Origin: Brachypodium distachyon | Taxonomy: Eukaryota; Streptophyta; Magnoliopsida; Poales; Poaceae | Assembly (NCBI RefSeq): GCF_000005505.3 | Contig: NC_016135.3 | Location: 17,268,613-17,332,612 of the forward strand | Length of the DNA: 64,000 nt | Reading direction: 5' to 3' | Shown: positions 31,963 to 44,792 of the stretch, one piece after another | Numbering within the stretch: position 1 is the first letter of the stretch | Layout: the number at the start of each line of letters is the position of its first letter | Translations under genes and position numbers: made by a program | Notes under the pieces: generated by a model | What the model saw: only the letters and a program-made list of their open reading frames with translations | What the model was told of the DNA's origin: nothing | The model's database searches: none

Positions 31963-33640
31963 ATACCTGGGCATGGGCAGCCCGGCCCGAAAATCCCGAG
32001 CCGGGCTCGGGCCTTGATTTTCAGCTCGACACAGTTTTCGGGCCGGGCTCGGGCTTTGATTTGCAGCCCGAAAAAAACCCGGCCCGGCCCGGTATGACAC
32101 TAGACTCACTAGCGGAAAAGGCCCAGCCTCAGGAAGCCCAGCAAGCCACAGTGCCCGTTTCGTATACAACCCAGTAAATCTCCCGAACCGGTGAACCCTA
32201 GATTCAATCCCCCGTCCCTCCCGCTGAGATCCCCTTCCCTGGCGGCGCATCCATGGCCCCCTTCCTCTCGTCCGATGGCTCGGCGCCGCCACAGCCGGCC
32301 CCTTCCTCCTCCATTCACGCGCCAACACCAACGCCAGCCTCCCATCCCCTACTTCGACAGTGCTGCGCTGGCGGGCCTCCTGTACTGAAGCTTGAGGGCG
32401 ACGTCTTCCCTACCGCATCCGTGATATCTTGACGGTGTCTCCCGCCTCAGGTGCTGACTGCTGAAGATTTGAAGCCATACGACGAAGCCCGCATCTGTGC
32501 TATAATATAGTCTGTGCCATCTCGCCGGTAGGAAACTGAGATGTATACCCAGATCTGTACCTTCGTGTTCTCCTCCATTGCAAAATGTATACTGTTGCTA
32601 GTCTGAGATGTATATTGACGCTGGCAAAAATCTGTGATTACTTGAGTTCTCTTAGCCGAGATCAAGTTATTATGACATGTCGAGTCGGCGTGCTTATTCA
32701 ACCCTGAGCCGAGATTCCTTTCTCCTCCATGGCCGACAGTAGAAAACTCGCTTCTGCCGACACTGGTGCCACCTGTCACTTGTACTCTGTGCTCTGCTTA
32801 AGTAACTGGAAGATAAGACCCAAAGTACTGCCGGCGCGCCTTTTGAGGCCAGCGTGTCGTCCCATCGGACAGTAAAGCCGACAGACCATTAAGAGAGGAA
32901 TATCGGTTCCCACGCGGATCCTTATCCTGAAGGATTTGACGGGATTTACTGCGCCACGCCGCGCAGTAACCGAGCGCGTGCGCGTTAATGGGGTTGATTG
33001 CCCCCATGATCGTGCGCGGCCTTTCCGTTGGCCACAGGGATCGTGGGCGCGGAAGATCCGCGCCCCATTAGTGCGCTGCGGGTATAAATAGAGGGAGGGG
33101 GCGAGGGTGAAAACCCTTCGCACTCCCCCAACCTTCTCGCTCTCCTCTGCTTTTCTCTGCTCCTCGCGCGCTCCGCCATTGCTGCTAGCTCTGAGCTCTT
33201 CCGACGCCGTGCTTCCTAACTCTCAGCAACCGAGCTCGCCACCGCATCTTCGCGCGCGCTAGCTCGGTTGTCCGCCGCCGCTTTTCTTGCCCGTTCAAGG
33301 CTTTCGCCACCGCCTCTTCGCTGTAAAACCTAACCCTAGATCTATTCTCCGAGCGATGGCCTCTTCGTCCCGCGACTATTCTGTACAATTTTTGTATCTG
33401 ATTTAGTATCATTTTTGTGCATGAGTATGACTATTCTGTTGCAGGTTATGTCAATGGCCGGGCTTCGGGCCGGGCCTCGGGCTTTCGGGCTTTTGGTCGG
33501 GCCGGGTTCAGGCTTAAGTTTTAAGAAAAAATCGGACTTGGGCACGGCTCGGGCTTTGTATTTGAAGGTCGGGCTTTCACAAGCCCGGACCAAAACCCGG
33601 CTCGGCCCCAGACGGCTCAGGTACAGGAGTAACTGTGTCA
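31963..33640. mobile_element. GC-rich hAT-like transposon remnants with an LTR-like promoter segment
   Basis: Both ends carry dense GGGCTCGGGC / GCCCGGCCCG repeats in inverted orientation (31975-32095 and 33455-33610), a pattern seen at the ends of grass hAT elements; the outermost words are TACCTGGGCATGGGC and GGCTCAGGTA. Inside, 32190-32460 looks like a transposon leader. 32760-33400 contains GTATAAATAGAGG (about 33080) followed by a C-rich leader, like an LTR promoter. No transposase frame is present and the target duplication is unclear, so the call is tentative. Confidence 0.4.
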
Positions 33641-34109
33641 GCGAGCTCGTTTACACCTCCTCCCTCTCTGCCGGTCTGCCTCGTCAGTAGTCGGCTACTG
33701 TACCCCCTCGGCCCCTCCCTCCCTCTGCCGAGCGACCCAGTCCCCTCGCTCCTGGATCTTCTTCCTCTTCGGCCGAGCGCCGCCACCCATCACGTTGCCG
33801 AGCGCCCATCGTCTTCCTCCTCGCCCGAGCGCCTCCACCGCAAGTTGATCTCCCCTTCGATTCTCTCGCTCCCGACCGTTTCTCCTCCCATCACACCACG
33901 AACGGATTCCGCCCTTTAGCTCCCCGTTTCATAATCTTCCACAATCCGTAACTGAGGCAAAAATCAAGGTAGGGCAGCCGCCCTTGCCCTACTGGGTCCT
34001 CCGCCCATGTGCCCGACCACTACAAGAACTGCATTAACCTCGCGTTCTCTGTTCTTTCTTTGCTTCTTGGACCAGGATCCGCTCCGCGCCTGACCCGATT
34101 CACGCGAAG

Positions 34110-37100
34110 ATGGACGTCGGCGGCAGCGATGGCGGGAGCAGCATCAAGAAGTGGAACGTCATCTACCCGGTGTACCTCAACTCCAAGAAGACTGTCGCCG
34201 AGGGCCGCCGTATCGCCGCCGCCAAGGCTTGCGCCGACCCAACCTGCAGCGAGATCTTGGACAGCTGCACCTACCTCAAGATCCCTTGCAAGATTGAGGT
34301 ACCCATATTTGTCCCCTTCTTTTTGTTGAAATTTTGCAGTTCGAGACCGCCAGTTCCCTTGGTTCTTCCTTAGATTTTTCTAGGTGTTGTTGTTTGGACT
34401 GCTTATGGTGTATATGCAGCAGGATAAGGCGTATCCGCGAGATTTCTTCCAGAGGGGGAGGGTGAGGGTGCAGCTCCAAAATGAAGACGGATCCCCAGTC
34501 AATCCTGCAATTAGAACAAGTATGTCCTATAACTGCTGATTGATCCTGGAAGCTACCTTGACTTCCATCTATATTCACCATGCACTGCGAATAGAGGTTA
34601 CGATTTTATTATGAATTATACCATCCATACTGTTTCAAGCTATACCAAATCCTATTAGTGCAGTTACTAGAGCTGTCAGGAATAAATATATGATATGCCA
34701 ATTACGTGATCGCTTCGATGAAATATGGATTCCACAAAAACCTAATGATGATACTTGTCATGGGCTATTGTTAAAATGCACCCGTTTAATTTGTTAGAAG
34801 GAACTAAATTTGGTCCCATGCAAATCTTGTCTCCTTTCCAAGGTTCCGCCAGATCAGCGTTTTTGTGGTAAGTTGAGTTGTTGAATATCCAGATATTTGT
34901 GCACCATATGCTTGTCAAGAAAGAGATGCATGGTAGGAGGTGAAGTGTTACATTTTCTGTTTGATCCTCCCTTCATTTAGCGAGCACAGTATTGTGAATA
35001 CAGATCAAGTTCTTAGTCATCATAAGTAGCAAAGGATTAGTTCCTTAATAAGGTATGTACTGCTCCCTGACACTGACAGCTCACATAGATATGGTTATCT
35101 TGACTTGCTTGCATATGGTCTGTGGTGGTTTATCCTATTGGCTATTGTATGCAGATAATGATGCTGTGATAGTATGATTAAGCTATGGATGTTGTATTCT
35201 GTAGTTTTGTACTCCCTCCGATCCATAATAGGTGTCTCAGATTTAGTACAAAATTGTACTATTTCAGGGAGTACAGTGCAATGTCATACTTCAGAACAAG
35301 TGTAGCACCCAAAAGATTTCATGTATGCCAATTTAATTTTCAGATTTGCCTGATTAATTAGTTCTGCTCCTAGTACACCCACCAAACGCATGATCAATCT
35401 TTTCCCAAAATAAAGAATATAATTTCCCAGAATCAGAAATCTATGTGGCCAATTCATCTCAACACCCTGATGCTTATTTCCATTTGATCCAATTAACAAA
35501 TAACAACATATGACCATATGGAGAAAGTGAATCGTGGATAAAACGGGGCATAGTAGGTGACATAGGAGTATGCAAGACATTATTTTGAACTGAAATAGAT
35601 AACTATATCATATTGTAACATAATAGTGGTCGAACAAAGTTACTTACCGATACATACTACTGCACCGATAGAGAACTGGAGAGTTCCAAAAGACTGACGT
35701 TCTCCCCATCCATGTAGTCTTAGTGTGTAGACGACAAGGCTCTGTAATCTCATAAACAACCATGTGAATATTCAATACACAAAGTTGATGTTTGCACCCA
35801 GCTCTCATGGCTTGAACCATTATGGTGCACGGACATGAAAAAAATTCGAAGGTTGTAGCTTGACCCCTTTTGATGTGTACATGAATTCTTGTGAAGCCTT
35901 GTTCCACATACCATGTTCTTTACTCTCATAGAGGAGCCAATCAGTGGCGGAGATCCGTCACCTCCTTTTATTGTATAAAAAACCCTCATCCTTCTATTGT
36001 CAAAAAATAAAAAATCCCCATCCCCTTCTAATGCGATCAATTAAATCTACTGCAAAAGATTGACATGGTGATGATGTCTGTCACCAAAGTTAGAATAAAA
36101 TTAGCCAGTGCCACTTATATATAATAGTGATTTCTTAGTAGTCTAATTTGTTTTATCCATAGCAACGCATGGGTATTTAGCTAGTTAAGTAAACAGAAGA
36201 TATGTTTGGGGAATGGAGATAGAACAAAATGGGTCAAGGTTGTGATGGAATACATGAACCAGTTCCTTTTCTTCCTCATTTACGCTCCATAAAGTTGGTT
36301 GGAAAAACAATATAATGGGTCCATCAGATCATTCAACTCAATTTTCCCTGTCCAACTGGACTTCTTTTTGCTGGTAAACGAGTCCTAGAGCACAACTGAA
36401 TAAAGCAATGCATAAATAATGGATAAGAGACCATGCTTGCAAATGATCTTAGGGAAGTGCTTGATATGACTCCAAATCTGGCACCAGATAAAGACTAGTA
36501 TAAGGAGAACTGCTGTAGTCCTGGATCTTGTATCAAATGTTCCCTATTTGCATTATTAAGAAAGCAAGTTTTCATCTTCACATTGATTTTCATTTGTCAA
36601 AATTCAGATAGATACTATAGGAGGTCCCATGATTGTTAGACATGTTTGTCATGATTGTTTCGTTTCCATTCAGCAGTGTGGTTTACTTTTAGGTCTGTCA
36701 TGATGTAACTTAGATGTAACAATATTGGCAACATAGCTGGTAACTCATGGCCCCAACTCAGATTGCAAGGACAATTTGTCACTTGGCATGATGAATGGGT
36801 AACTTATATCATTTATCATTATGGGTAAATATCACCGGGATATGATAATGACATTTTTGGTTGATTTTTCTTAATTCCAAATAGAATGTGACGATCCATT
36901 ATATAGATGCGACTCCTCCTAACGAATGAACTAGTCTGTATCAAATCCGTACGAATAGGCACCAGCTACTAACTTCCTAAGAATAGCATCCTTTGAGAAC
37001 CTCCCCTCGTGCATTACAGTGCGCACACATACTTCTCCACCTGGATGTTTTGTGGCATCAAAAATCTTGGGGACAAATTGCACATGTTGCCTCATTTGGA

Positions 37101-38121
37101 CCACGTAGTTCGTGTTGCGTCATATTATTTCATCATGTTATAGACAGTAGTATATTGAGTTCAGTAATTTAGTCATGATCACTTATCCTTGATGCTGTAT
37201 GGCTAGGTTGATTTATGTTAGCTGCAACCCAGCACCATTGTAATGATGTTGTTTATCTGAAAATTTGGTTCAATTTTGCTCAGTAGAGTTAGATGCATGA
37301 TGATTATGAATGTTGAGTTCCTTTCCTCCAAATTAAGCTTGTTTTTCAATTTTGCTCAGTATAGAGTAGATGCATGATGATTATGAATGTTGAAATGGCT
37401 CCTAGAAGCATGTGCATGCTTCTGTAACGAACAGCAATTCATAAAGTACTTCAAATGTTCAGGTCTTCTATGTGCTTCTAACTGCCCATCAGAGAGAAGG
37501 CTTTTTTGGAGCCCGACAGAAAATAAATTCAATATTCTAAAAATGCAAAAATACAAAAATGCATAATGTTGAGCACTATTTTTTTTAATCCTGGATGTAA
37601 AACTAGTCCTATTTCCATGAACATTTGTATATCTAGTTGTTTCAGATTTTTTTTTGACATTTGGATTTTTTTTCCACTTTGGAGCACGTGCTCTGATGCA
37701 ACTTTGAATTTCTCGATCCACCTGTATCATGTTGCATATCTAGATCTTCTGTGATCTGTAACATTTTTCCTGTGCCTCACTATCGGTGTGCATTACTAGG
37801 GGAATATTACTGTTCCTGTACTTTAGCAACATATAACTTTAATGCTGAAGTTTCTGTTACTAGGGCATAATTCCTAGTTCTAATCTTTGTGTTTTATGGC
37901 TGGCAATTCTTGAAATCTTAGTGTATATTCTCTTGCATGCCGTTGCACATGTTTTGTCAATCCCACTGACGCCGTTCCTTCTCGTCACAGAGAAGCAGTT
38001 GATGATCCAAATAGCAGAGCTGGTACCCAAGCACCAAGGGAGAACTAAGAAGCAGGAATCATCGGCTAGTTCATCAGCTGCCCCGACTTCCAAGTCAAAA
38101 GGCGGGAAGAAGAAGAAGTGA
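34110..38121 (+). CDS. SRP19: Signal recognition particle 19 kDa protein, copy B (3 exons)
   Basis: A second complete SRP19 gene. Exons are 34110-34298, 34420-34519 and 37991-38121, with the same phases as copy A, giving 139 aa. Differences from copy A include Asn to Ser after PTC in exon 1 and Pro to Ser in exon 3 (QESSAS instead of QEPSAS); other changes are silent. The CAGCAG tandem acceptor of intron 1 is conserved. Intron 2 has 129 bp (36593-36721) absent from copy A, and lacks a 19-bp stretch present there. The 5' leader matches copy A from about 33740, but the sequence further upstream is different transposon DNA, so the two copies may be driven by different promoters. Confidence 0.95.
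35212..35271. mobile_element. Stowaway MITE in SRP19 intron 2, copy B
   Basis: Counterpart of 20400-20459, flanked by TA (35210-35211 and 35272-35273), with three base changes or fewer. Confidence 0.8.
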
Positions 38122-38741
38122 TGAAAGCAGCATCTCGTGTTGTTTTTCTTCTTCTGTTTATAGATTTCCATAGAAAATTCCTTGAGGGAGTTCTGTCTCT
38201 CCTCTGATGAATTTTTCGGGGTTCTGAATTCCTGATCCATTTGGACCGTCTTTCTGGTGGCCTTTTAGAGGTTACAAGCAGCCAAGCAAGAGCGACCTAG
38301 TGTTAGTTTGGGACTGTGGTAGTCAAAGTTTGCAGATGCTTTCAGTTTAGTGTCACCTTGGCCTTGCATGCAAAATTGCAAATCCAACAGTTGGAAACAT
38401 GAAATGATGTGCCTTGGCTGAAACACCTGCGCTACACTGGAGCGTGTTTTCTCTGATTGGAAAGAAAAAATCGTCAGGGCTCGTTTGCCTGTGCCATTAT
38501 CGGTGGGGAGAGGAAATGTTGGGATTGCAGATAAAATCCTTCCTGTTTCCTCTCCAATACCCTGTGGATGGGTCTCTAGCTTTCAGCGTAAGAGCACCTC
38601 CAACGACTACTCATATTTTCGGTACACCAAACCATTATGGGCAGGGAGAGAAAATTTAAGTATCTAAAATGTGTTCAGATTTTTCAGCATACCCAAAGCA
38701 GATTAGCACCGCCACCGCTGCTAAGATTTTTCCGAGCAGTG
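38122..38741. other. Copy B spacer between SRP19 and the MsrA tail, with a CACTA terminus stub
   Basis: 38122-38376 matches copy A downstream of SRP19. 38377-38709 is unique to copy B and contains GAGCACCTCCAAC (about 38590), a MITE-end-like word. 38710-38741 is the last 30 bp or so of the CACTA right end (GATTTTTCCGAGCAGTG), so the body of that transposon has been removed here. Confidence 0.6.
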
Positions 38742-39298
38742 ATTTATCACGCCGCTCTATCTAAAATTTTCTATCCTGCTATGGAAATGAATGTAGCTCT
38801 TTCTTCTAGCTCTTTGAAAAATAAGATTCAACTCATCTTTAAAGATCTTCCGGCATTTGAAAAGAGAGAACCTGATATTATTCAAGATGTAGTTATTACG
38901 AACGCGCCAGATGCTCCAACAGACCAGACCAGGGCAGTGATTTCCGTACTAAATGGCTCATGAATCTGTTTACGCAATTTCATGGATTAGAAAGTTATAA
39001 TCACTTGTTGTACTAGATCAAGTTTAATATGGATTTTACTCTTCAAATAATTTGATGAACGATGCAGCAAAGCGCGCACAATTGGCCAGTGCTACTGCTG
39101 GTATTTTAGATTGACATAAATAGGAGTATACGTAGCTTACACAGGATCAAGCACCGGACGACCGCAGCTTCACAAGACGGCGCAAACATACGTTTATTTA
39201 GTACCAAAACCACAAACTTATTTGGCACCGGCACAGCCACGCAGACGATGGTGTCCTTGATGATGCTACCGACATCTTAATAACAGTTACAAATGCTA
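38742..39298. other. Copy B 3' flank of MsrA
   Basis: Matches 27349-27956 of copy A. It includes the presumed 3' UTR of the minus-strand MsrA gene. A small open frame (38742-38963, also in copy A) is probably not a gene. Confidence 0.5.
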
Positions 39299-40513
39299 TC
39301 AGCCATAGCAGCGGATGGGGTCGGAGCAGCGCTTCTTGGCGGACTGGCCGCCCTTCTCGAGGTACTGCTGGTGGTAGTCCTCGGCGGGGTAGAACTTCTT
39401 GGCCGGGAGGAGCTCGGTCACGATCTGCTCCTTCCACTCCCGCTGCTTCTCCTCCAGCGACTCCCGCGCCTCCTTCTCCTGCTCCGCCGTGTAGTAGTAG
39501 ATGCCCGACCGGTACTGCGTCCCGACGTCGTTGCCCTGTCATATACACCGGCGAGGGATCAATCAACGATGTGGCAGCCCGCCAAAAAAAATGTACTCGT
39601 ACTGCGGATTAAACCGTAGGAAACGGGGATTGAGTACACAGTGAGTCACAGCATACTCCATCGGATCCGTATAAAATGTCGTCCAAAAGTAATGGGGGCA
39701 TGTATATAGATTGCAGGGAACGAATGGGAGCTCCTAAAGGAATGGGGGTATCGAGGGATCCATTTAAAAGTTATTCAGTGCGTGTCTGTAGGATGTTCGA
39801 TTATGTTATTCCTATCGTCTACTTTTTCATGGAATTATTTCATTCCAGAGAAGAACGGATAATATCCATAAAGAGTGGAGTACTGTATTCGGTATTGAAG
39901 ACAGGATATACTTTCAAAAAAGAAGCCAGAATATGCCGCTGCCCTGTGTTAATGGGCCAGATAACGGAATACTGGCCCGGCTCTGTTTTAATGGGCCAGA
40001 TAACTGCTGGTCCGAACCAACTTGCTCAGAACGAGTCAGCCCCCGAAGCGAACCCGTGCCAGGTTCATTGAACCTTGCAACGCCGGCGTCAAGATCGGAA
40101 CGCGCGGCCCCGTTGCCAAGGCCGACGGCATGGGCGCTGCGCAGTACGCACGTCAAACATCAAAGCACTAGTCATCGGCGTACCTGTCTGTTGAGCGTGG
40201 TGGGGTTGTGCTTGGCCCAGAAGACGTCGAGGAGCACGGCGTAGGGGCACTCCTTGGGGTCGTAGTGCACGCGCACAGCCTCGGCGTGGCCCGTGCCGCC
40301 GCCGCAGACGCCGCGGTAGGTCGGCTCGTCGACGTGCCCCTGCGAGTAGCCCACCTCCGTGCGCGCCACGCCGGGGAGCCGCTGGTACGCCAGCTCCACG
40401 CTCCAGAAGCACCCCGCCGCGAACTGCGCCTGCGACAGGCCCTCGCCGGCCGGCGCGTCCGTGTCCGGCCCCAGCGCCGGGTTCGCCGCTCCGTCGACGC
40501 CGGAGCTGGACAT
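39299..40513 (-). CDS. MSRA: Peptide methionine sulfoxide reductase A (2 exons)
   Basis: MsrA reduces the S-epimer of methionine sulfoxide in proteins and free Met, using thioredoxin, and protects against oxidative damage. Exons are 40184-40513 and 39299-39535 on the minus strand, phase 0, with donor GTACGC, giving 188 aa. The catalytic motif GCFWSVE is at residues 34-40 (C35). [20 protein letters not shown] and [12 protein letters not shown] follow. Exon 2 has [12 protein letters not shown] and ends CSDPIRCYG with resolving cysteines C180 and C186. The start at 40513 (MSSSGVDG) is preferred over an upstream in-frame ATG (40783), because a TATA box lies between them. No transit peptide is visible, so a cytosolic isoform is likely. 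It is the only MsrA left after the duplication. Confidence 0.95.
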
Positions 40514-40622
40514 GGCGGCGATCTGTTGTTGTTGGTGTTGTGGTGGAGGGGTGGACTTCTCAGGGGTGGATTCGTTGATGATGGTAGGGTGGTGACGGAG
40601 GATCCGATCCTGAACTGCAGGT

Positions 40623-40630
40623 TTTATAAA
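40623..40630 (-). promoter_or_regulatory. TATA box of MsrA
   Basis: TTTATAAA on the minus strand, 110 bp upstream of the MsrA start codon. It fixes transcription start near 40595 and rules out the upstream in-frame ATG at 40783. Confidence 0.65.
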
Positions 40631-40783
40631 GGCTGGACGGACAATTTCTCTTCCGGGATTTATCAGGGGGCGGTGAGGTGTGGCCACTTGCTCCAGAGAC
40701 AAATTGAATGGTGCGGATCCGTGGTTAAATGTAGTCCGCAATTGTGCGTTGTTAATGCCAAATTTGTGGCTTGACTTCAGCAT

Positions 40784-43408
40784 TTCAAGTCAATCCTTTT
40801 TAAAGCTTCCGCATTTTTTTTTTGAGGTGATCGTCGCGAGCATGTACTACACGGAGGAAGGTGCCTAGCAATTGCTCCAATGAATCAAATAGGCCCTAAA
40901 TGGTCTGGTGCTCTGGGCTAGTCTATTTCATCGATTTCTTACGTAACGAGAATGGGCCTGCTAACCTATTTATGGGCTGTAATATTTTGGAATTCGGCCA
41001 TGTGCCTAGTCTAGTCGGCTTTTACTCTAAAAAAAATTGGTTATCTGCAAATGCCTCAAGAAAAGGGAGAAAGTAAACTCAACGTCTGGTGCCTAAAATA
41101 ATCTTTGAAAATCGGCGCAAGAATATTCCGAGCTGGCGCTTTCAGCTGCTGTGTGAGCCAACCACGTGCAATTCGAAAAGGAAAAAACTACGCGCAATGC
41201 ATGGACACACAGTAACCGACAAACACGCTGATAAAGACCGTACTCCGTACTAATTTATGCTCCCGTGTGATGGGCGTGCCAGGGTCCATTCGACTTAAAC
41301 AGATACGTTCCGTCCGATCATGCTAAATGACCCCAACCCCCCCTGGTAGCAGACGTGCGGCCAACGTACCGCGCGCTGGCGGGCAGAGATAACGATTGGA
41401 ATTGCCGTACGTGCTCGTGCCATTGGACAGGAAGAATCGTCACGACATCACCGCCTTGGACAATGCTGAATGCTCCCAGCCTACACGTCACACGTGCATG
41501 CAGTTAAAAAATTTGAATGGCTGAATGCCATTTTGTACTAACGTTCACGGTATAAATACTTGCTCCATACCAATTAAATGACTCAAATTGAGTGAAGGCC
41601 TAGGCCTCCTCGACGCCGACTTCAACTCGTACCATCTGGGGCCCGTGTTTCCGGAACATGTGCCGATCAGCGGAAGTTGCCGGGACCAGGACGAAGGAGG
41701 ACCGCTCGTGGCTAAAGCTTCCTGCTTCTACATCCGCACACACGACAATCGAGCGAGCTAGCTTGTGATCACAGGCTCACAGCTAGCTACGCAACGCCTG
41801 TGAAGGACAATACGTACGGCAATTTCGTCAACATCCGGCACGGCCAGACTCTCGCCAAGCGGACGACAATCGAAGACAAAGAGCGTGAAGCTGCATGTGT
41901 GATCTCTACGCACAAATGCGCAGAGAAAGGGACCTGGCTACTTGGGGGGAAAAATCACTCAGAAATATCAGCGCCCGCGAGAACGAACGGTGTTGGTGAT
42001 ACTGACTTGTCGTTCTTCACCTTTCGTCACATACCAAAGTCCTCCATGCTACAGCGACGTGCATGCAAGATGCGCCCAACGTTTTACGGAAGCCGTACCG
42101 AGGCCTTCGGTTCGATTCGCAGCCGGTCACGCAGCAATCAAGGCATCAAGTTCAGCCCCGGATCGATCAGACGGTGATCCAAGTTGGCGGATGTAATTTT
42201 GCGCGCCGTGCGTGTCTCGTCTCTCGTGGACGGTGTGGGTGCGCCGCCGCGCCGTGCAAATATGTCGCTGCACGGACGCGATCTGACAGTCGGTGTTTCC
42301 GTTGCGTGCTCATGGTGCGGCTCCTGTTTTTTTTTTTAGAGAGAAAAGGGCGATTCCCCTAGTTTGGTTTCCCGGTCGTGTTCCGGGGGCAAACAATGGC
42401 ACGGGGCCTGGGCCAACCGGGTCGGTGGATAGTTAGCGGCTGCAGGTCTCGCTTTAATTATCGTCCGTCCGTCCGTACTCTCAGTTTCTAGCTTGTCATC
42501 CGTGTGGGTAGTGGGTACTATGCATGATTTGATTCGCTTATCGTGACGCTGACTGATATTGATATCCTACCACGCCTATCGATCTGTTCCACCAGCGCAT
42601 GGCATTGGCTAGCTATCACCTGGACAATGGTAACATGTGACGCCACTATTGCCTCGCTTATAAATTTGCTTGTATTCCTATGTTCTTAAATACACAAAGT
42701 TCTAATTTTGTCCAAAGCCAAAAAAAATTCTTACAGTTTAACTAAGTTTATAAAAAATCTACTCTCTTAGATCCATGTTACCTGTCTCGCGCAAAAAAAA
42801 AAGATCCATGTTACTTGTTGATGCTTGGTCTACATACGCATGTGCCTACACAATGGTCGGAGCATTAAAATTTATAATATGAAATAAGTATACTATAAAA
42901 TAATAATTATAAAGACAGATTTAATAAACTAATTTGGAGTTTTATATGTTGGTAGATTTTTCTATAAACTTGATAAAACTTAAATATGTTTGATTTAAAA
43001 AAGCTATGGCTTCTTATATTTAGGAGCGGAGTGAGGAAGCAAAACCGCGTATTATAAGGAAAAGCAAATCCGCATGTACTATACCATCCACACCACACAA
43101 CGTGCTTTGAGATACGAATATCCTCATATCACACCGCATACTTTTGTATTTTATTTTAAAAAATTGCATCTCCACCTCATATAATATTGCCGAAATGATG
43201 CATACCCAACCATTACACACGATCTTAAATGTCAAAACATCTTGATATAATTGTTTTTCGCAATACCATCGAAAATTCTCACAGCGAGTAAGTTTAATGG
43301 GACGAGACGCCCAAAACCATTGACTTTCTCAATTTTAGGCTCCACCACGCTAGTTTTAGTAGTGTGTGTACATGTGTATGTGCATCTACATTTTGTATTA
43401 TGTGTTTA
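40784..43408. other. Intergenic between MsrA and the BTB-TAZ gene (left part), no gene seen
   Basis: AT-rich with scattered short frames. 41590-41686 is the right edge of the duplicated block. 42690-43030 resembles a decayed Stowaway-like element (inverted words TTCTTAAATACACAAAG and CTTCTTATATTTAGGAG). The G+C-richer 41690-42560 has no recognisable coding sequence; parts of it resemble 54060-54450 (shared words AGGGACCTG, CACTCAGAAA and GATTCGCTTATC). Confidence 0.45.
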
Positions 43409-43659
43409 CTCTCTTTGTACCAAAACGTAGGGCATACAACTTTTGTTGACCATTAAACTTTGTAAACTTTGACCAACAATATAGCGAAAAATGTCAACAT
43501 CTATGTTGTCAAACGAGGATCATTAGATCCATTGTGAAATATTTTCCGTAGTATCTTGTTTTGACACTCTATATGTTGAAATTTTGCTCTAAACTTGGTC
43601 GAACTTTAGAAAGAGTGGAAAGTCAACAAAAGTTATACGCCATACATTTTGGAATGGAG
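43409..43659. mobile_element. Stowaway-type MITE with long terminal inverted repeats
   Basis: About 250 bp flanked by TA (43407-43408 and 43660-43661). The left arm starts CTCTTTGTACCAAAACGTAG; the right arm ends CATTTTGGAATGGAG. The arms pair over about 40 bp (ACTTTTGTTGAC inside the left arm, GTCAACAAAAGT inside the right). Confidence 0.8.
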
Positions 43660-44113
43660 TAGATGTGCTAGTCTTAATGGAATGCCATAATGGCGTGACC
43701 AAGAAAATAGAGACACACAATTTTTTTCGAACATTACGAACAAGCAGGCCGTGCGTTTGTCAACAACACCGAAATAACAATGCGCTCTAGATATGTCTAT
43801 GTACGCTTGGAAAGAAGGATCGAACAGTTCATTTGGCTTCTGTTATTTAGGTTTGAAGTCTCAAAATTCATTTTGGATCGTATCTTATGGAATTGGACAC
43901 AGAAATTTAATCTGAAATTCCATGTAACCACATATATTAAATTCAATCTGCTATTACAAATTTGATTTCGTTGATTTCTACCAAATGAAATTGGGGCTAG
44001 CAAACTACTAATATTAAATTGAGACATGTCAGCATGGGTGAGCTATAAATATTTGCTCGATCACCTTTTAGATATATCGAGGATAAAGTTACACGTGCAA
44101 TAAATAATTGTGA

Positions 44114-44792
44114 TTAATACCGCGTTTGGTCAGCCGTATAATAAGCGAGTACATACAGCAGATAAAATATGCAGGAACGAAAACGTGTGTCCGAGTCAGC
44201 AACTCCTCGCCCAAAAAGGAACCAAACGGCCCAAAATATTTCCACCGCAAACTCGTGGCGCGCAAAGGACCAACGTGTCCCAATCGCCGCCGTCGGCCCA
44301 TCCTAGCGAACCCATGGCCTGTGGGCCCATCCACGGCATTTCCCCCCGAGATCTGCTCGCTGACTCGGATCCTCCTCCTTCAGCCGTCTGACTAGTCAAA
44401 TCCGGCCTCATCAGCCTCGACGCATCAGCGGCGATTGGCTGTTGCCTGTTGGCACTTGGTACCCCGTAATAACCAACGCAATCGAGCTAATCCTCTGCCG
44501 TCAGCTCCAGCCCGCGTCTAGCTGTGTCCTGTGCGCACTGTGCACACATATCGTCGGCTTCCTTTCTCCACGACATTATATAGCTGTCGCTGCGCTCGAG
44601 ACTTCTTCCCAGTATTGTATTCCTCCCGTTCCCCTTCCAGAACGATCCATCTGCCCCGTCTCTTGGATTTCCCAAGTTCTTTGTTCTTTGCTAGACATCC
44701 AGCTCGCCCTGTTGATCAAGACAATTCGGGGACTTGAAGCAACCCGGGGACTTGAAGAGGGGCCTGACTAGTTGCAGTTTCGAAGGGGATCG
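44114..44792 (+). promoter_or_regulatory. BTB-TAZ gene promoter and 5' leader
   Basis: Contains CACGAC then ATTATATAGC (about 44575-44583) as a likely TATA box some 215 bp before the ATG, and a GATCTGCTCGCTGACTCGG block (44350-44368). A diverged copy of this whole promoter lies at 55949-56450 with the same order of words, which suggests these words are constrained or recently duplicated. Confidence 0.55.

Larger units (their letters stand above)
30699..41686 (+). repeat. Segmental duplication, copy B (SRP19 + MsrA)
   Basis: Counterpart of 18703-28107. It keeps the intact MITE, SRP19 and MsrA. It carries about 2.7 kb of extra DNA on the 5' side of SRP19 (solo LTR and hAT-like sequence), and between SRP19 and MsrA it has only a 330-bp stretch where copy A has 3.9 kb including IQD. 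The flanking order suggests this copy is closer to the ancestral SRP19-MsrA arrangement. Confidence 0.9.

Noticed and set aside
38742..38963. Small conserved open frame present in both duplication copies (also 27346-27570)
   Set aside because: Conserved only because the DNA is duplicated. It lies in the MsrA 3' flank and matches no known family.
40514..40783. Upstream in-frame ATG extending MsrA by 90 residues
   Set aside because: A TATA box at 40623-40630 lies inside the extension, and the extra residues do not resemble a transit peptide.
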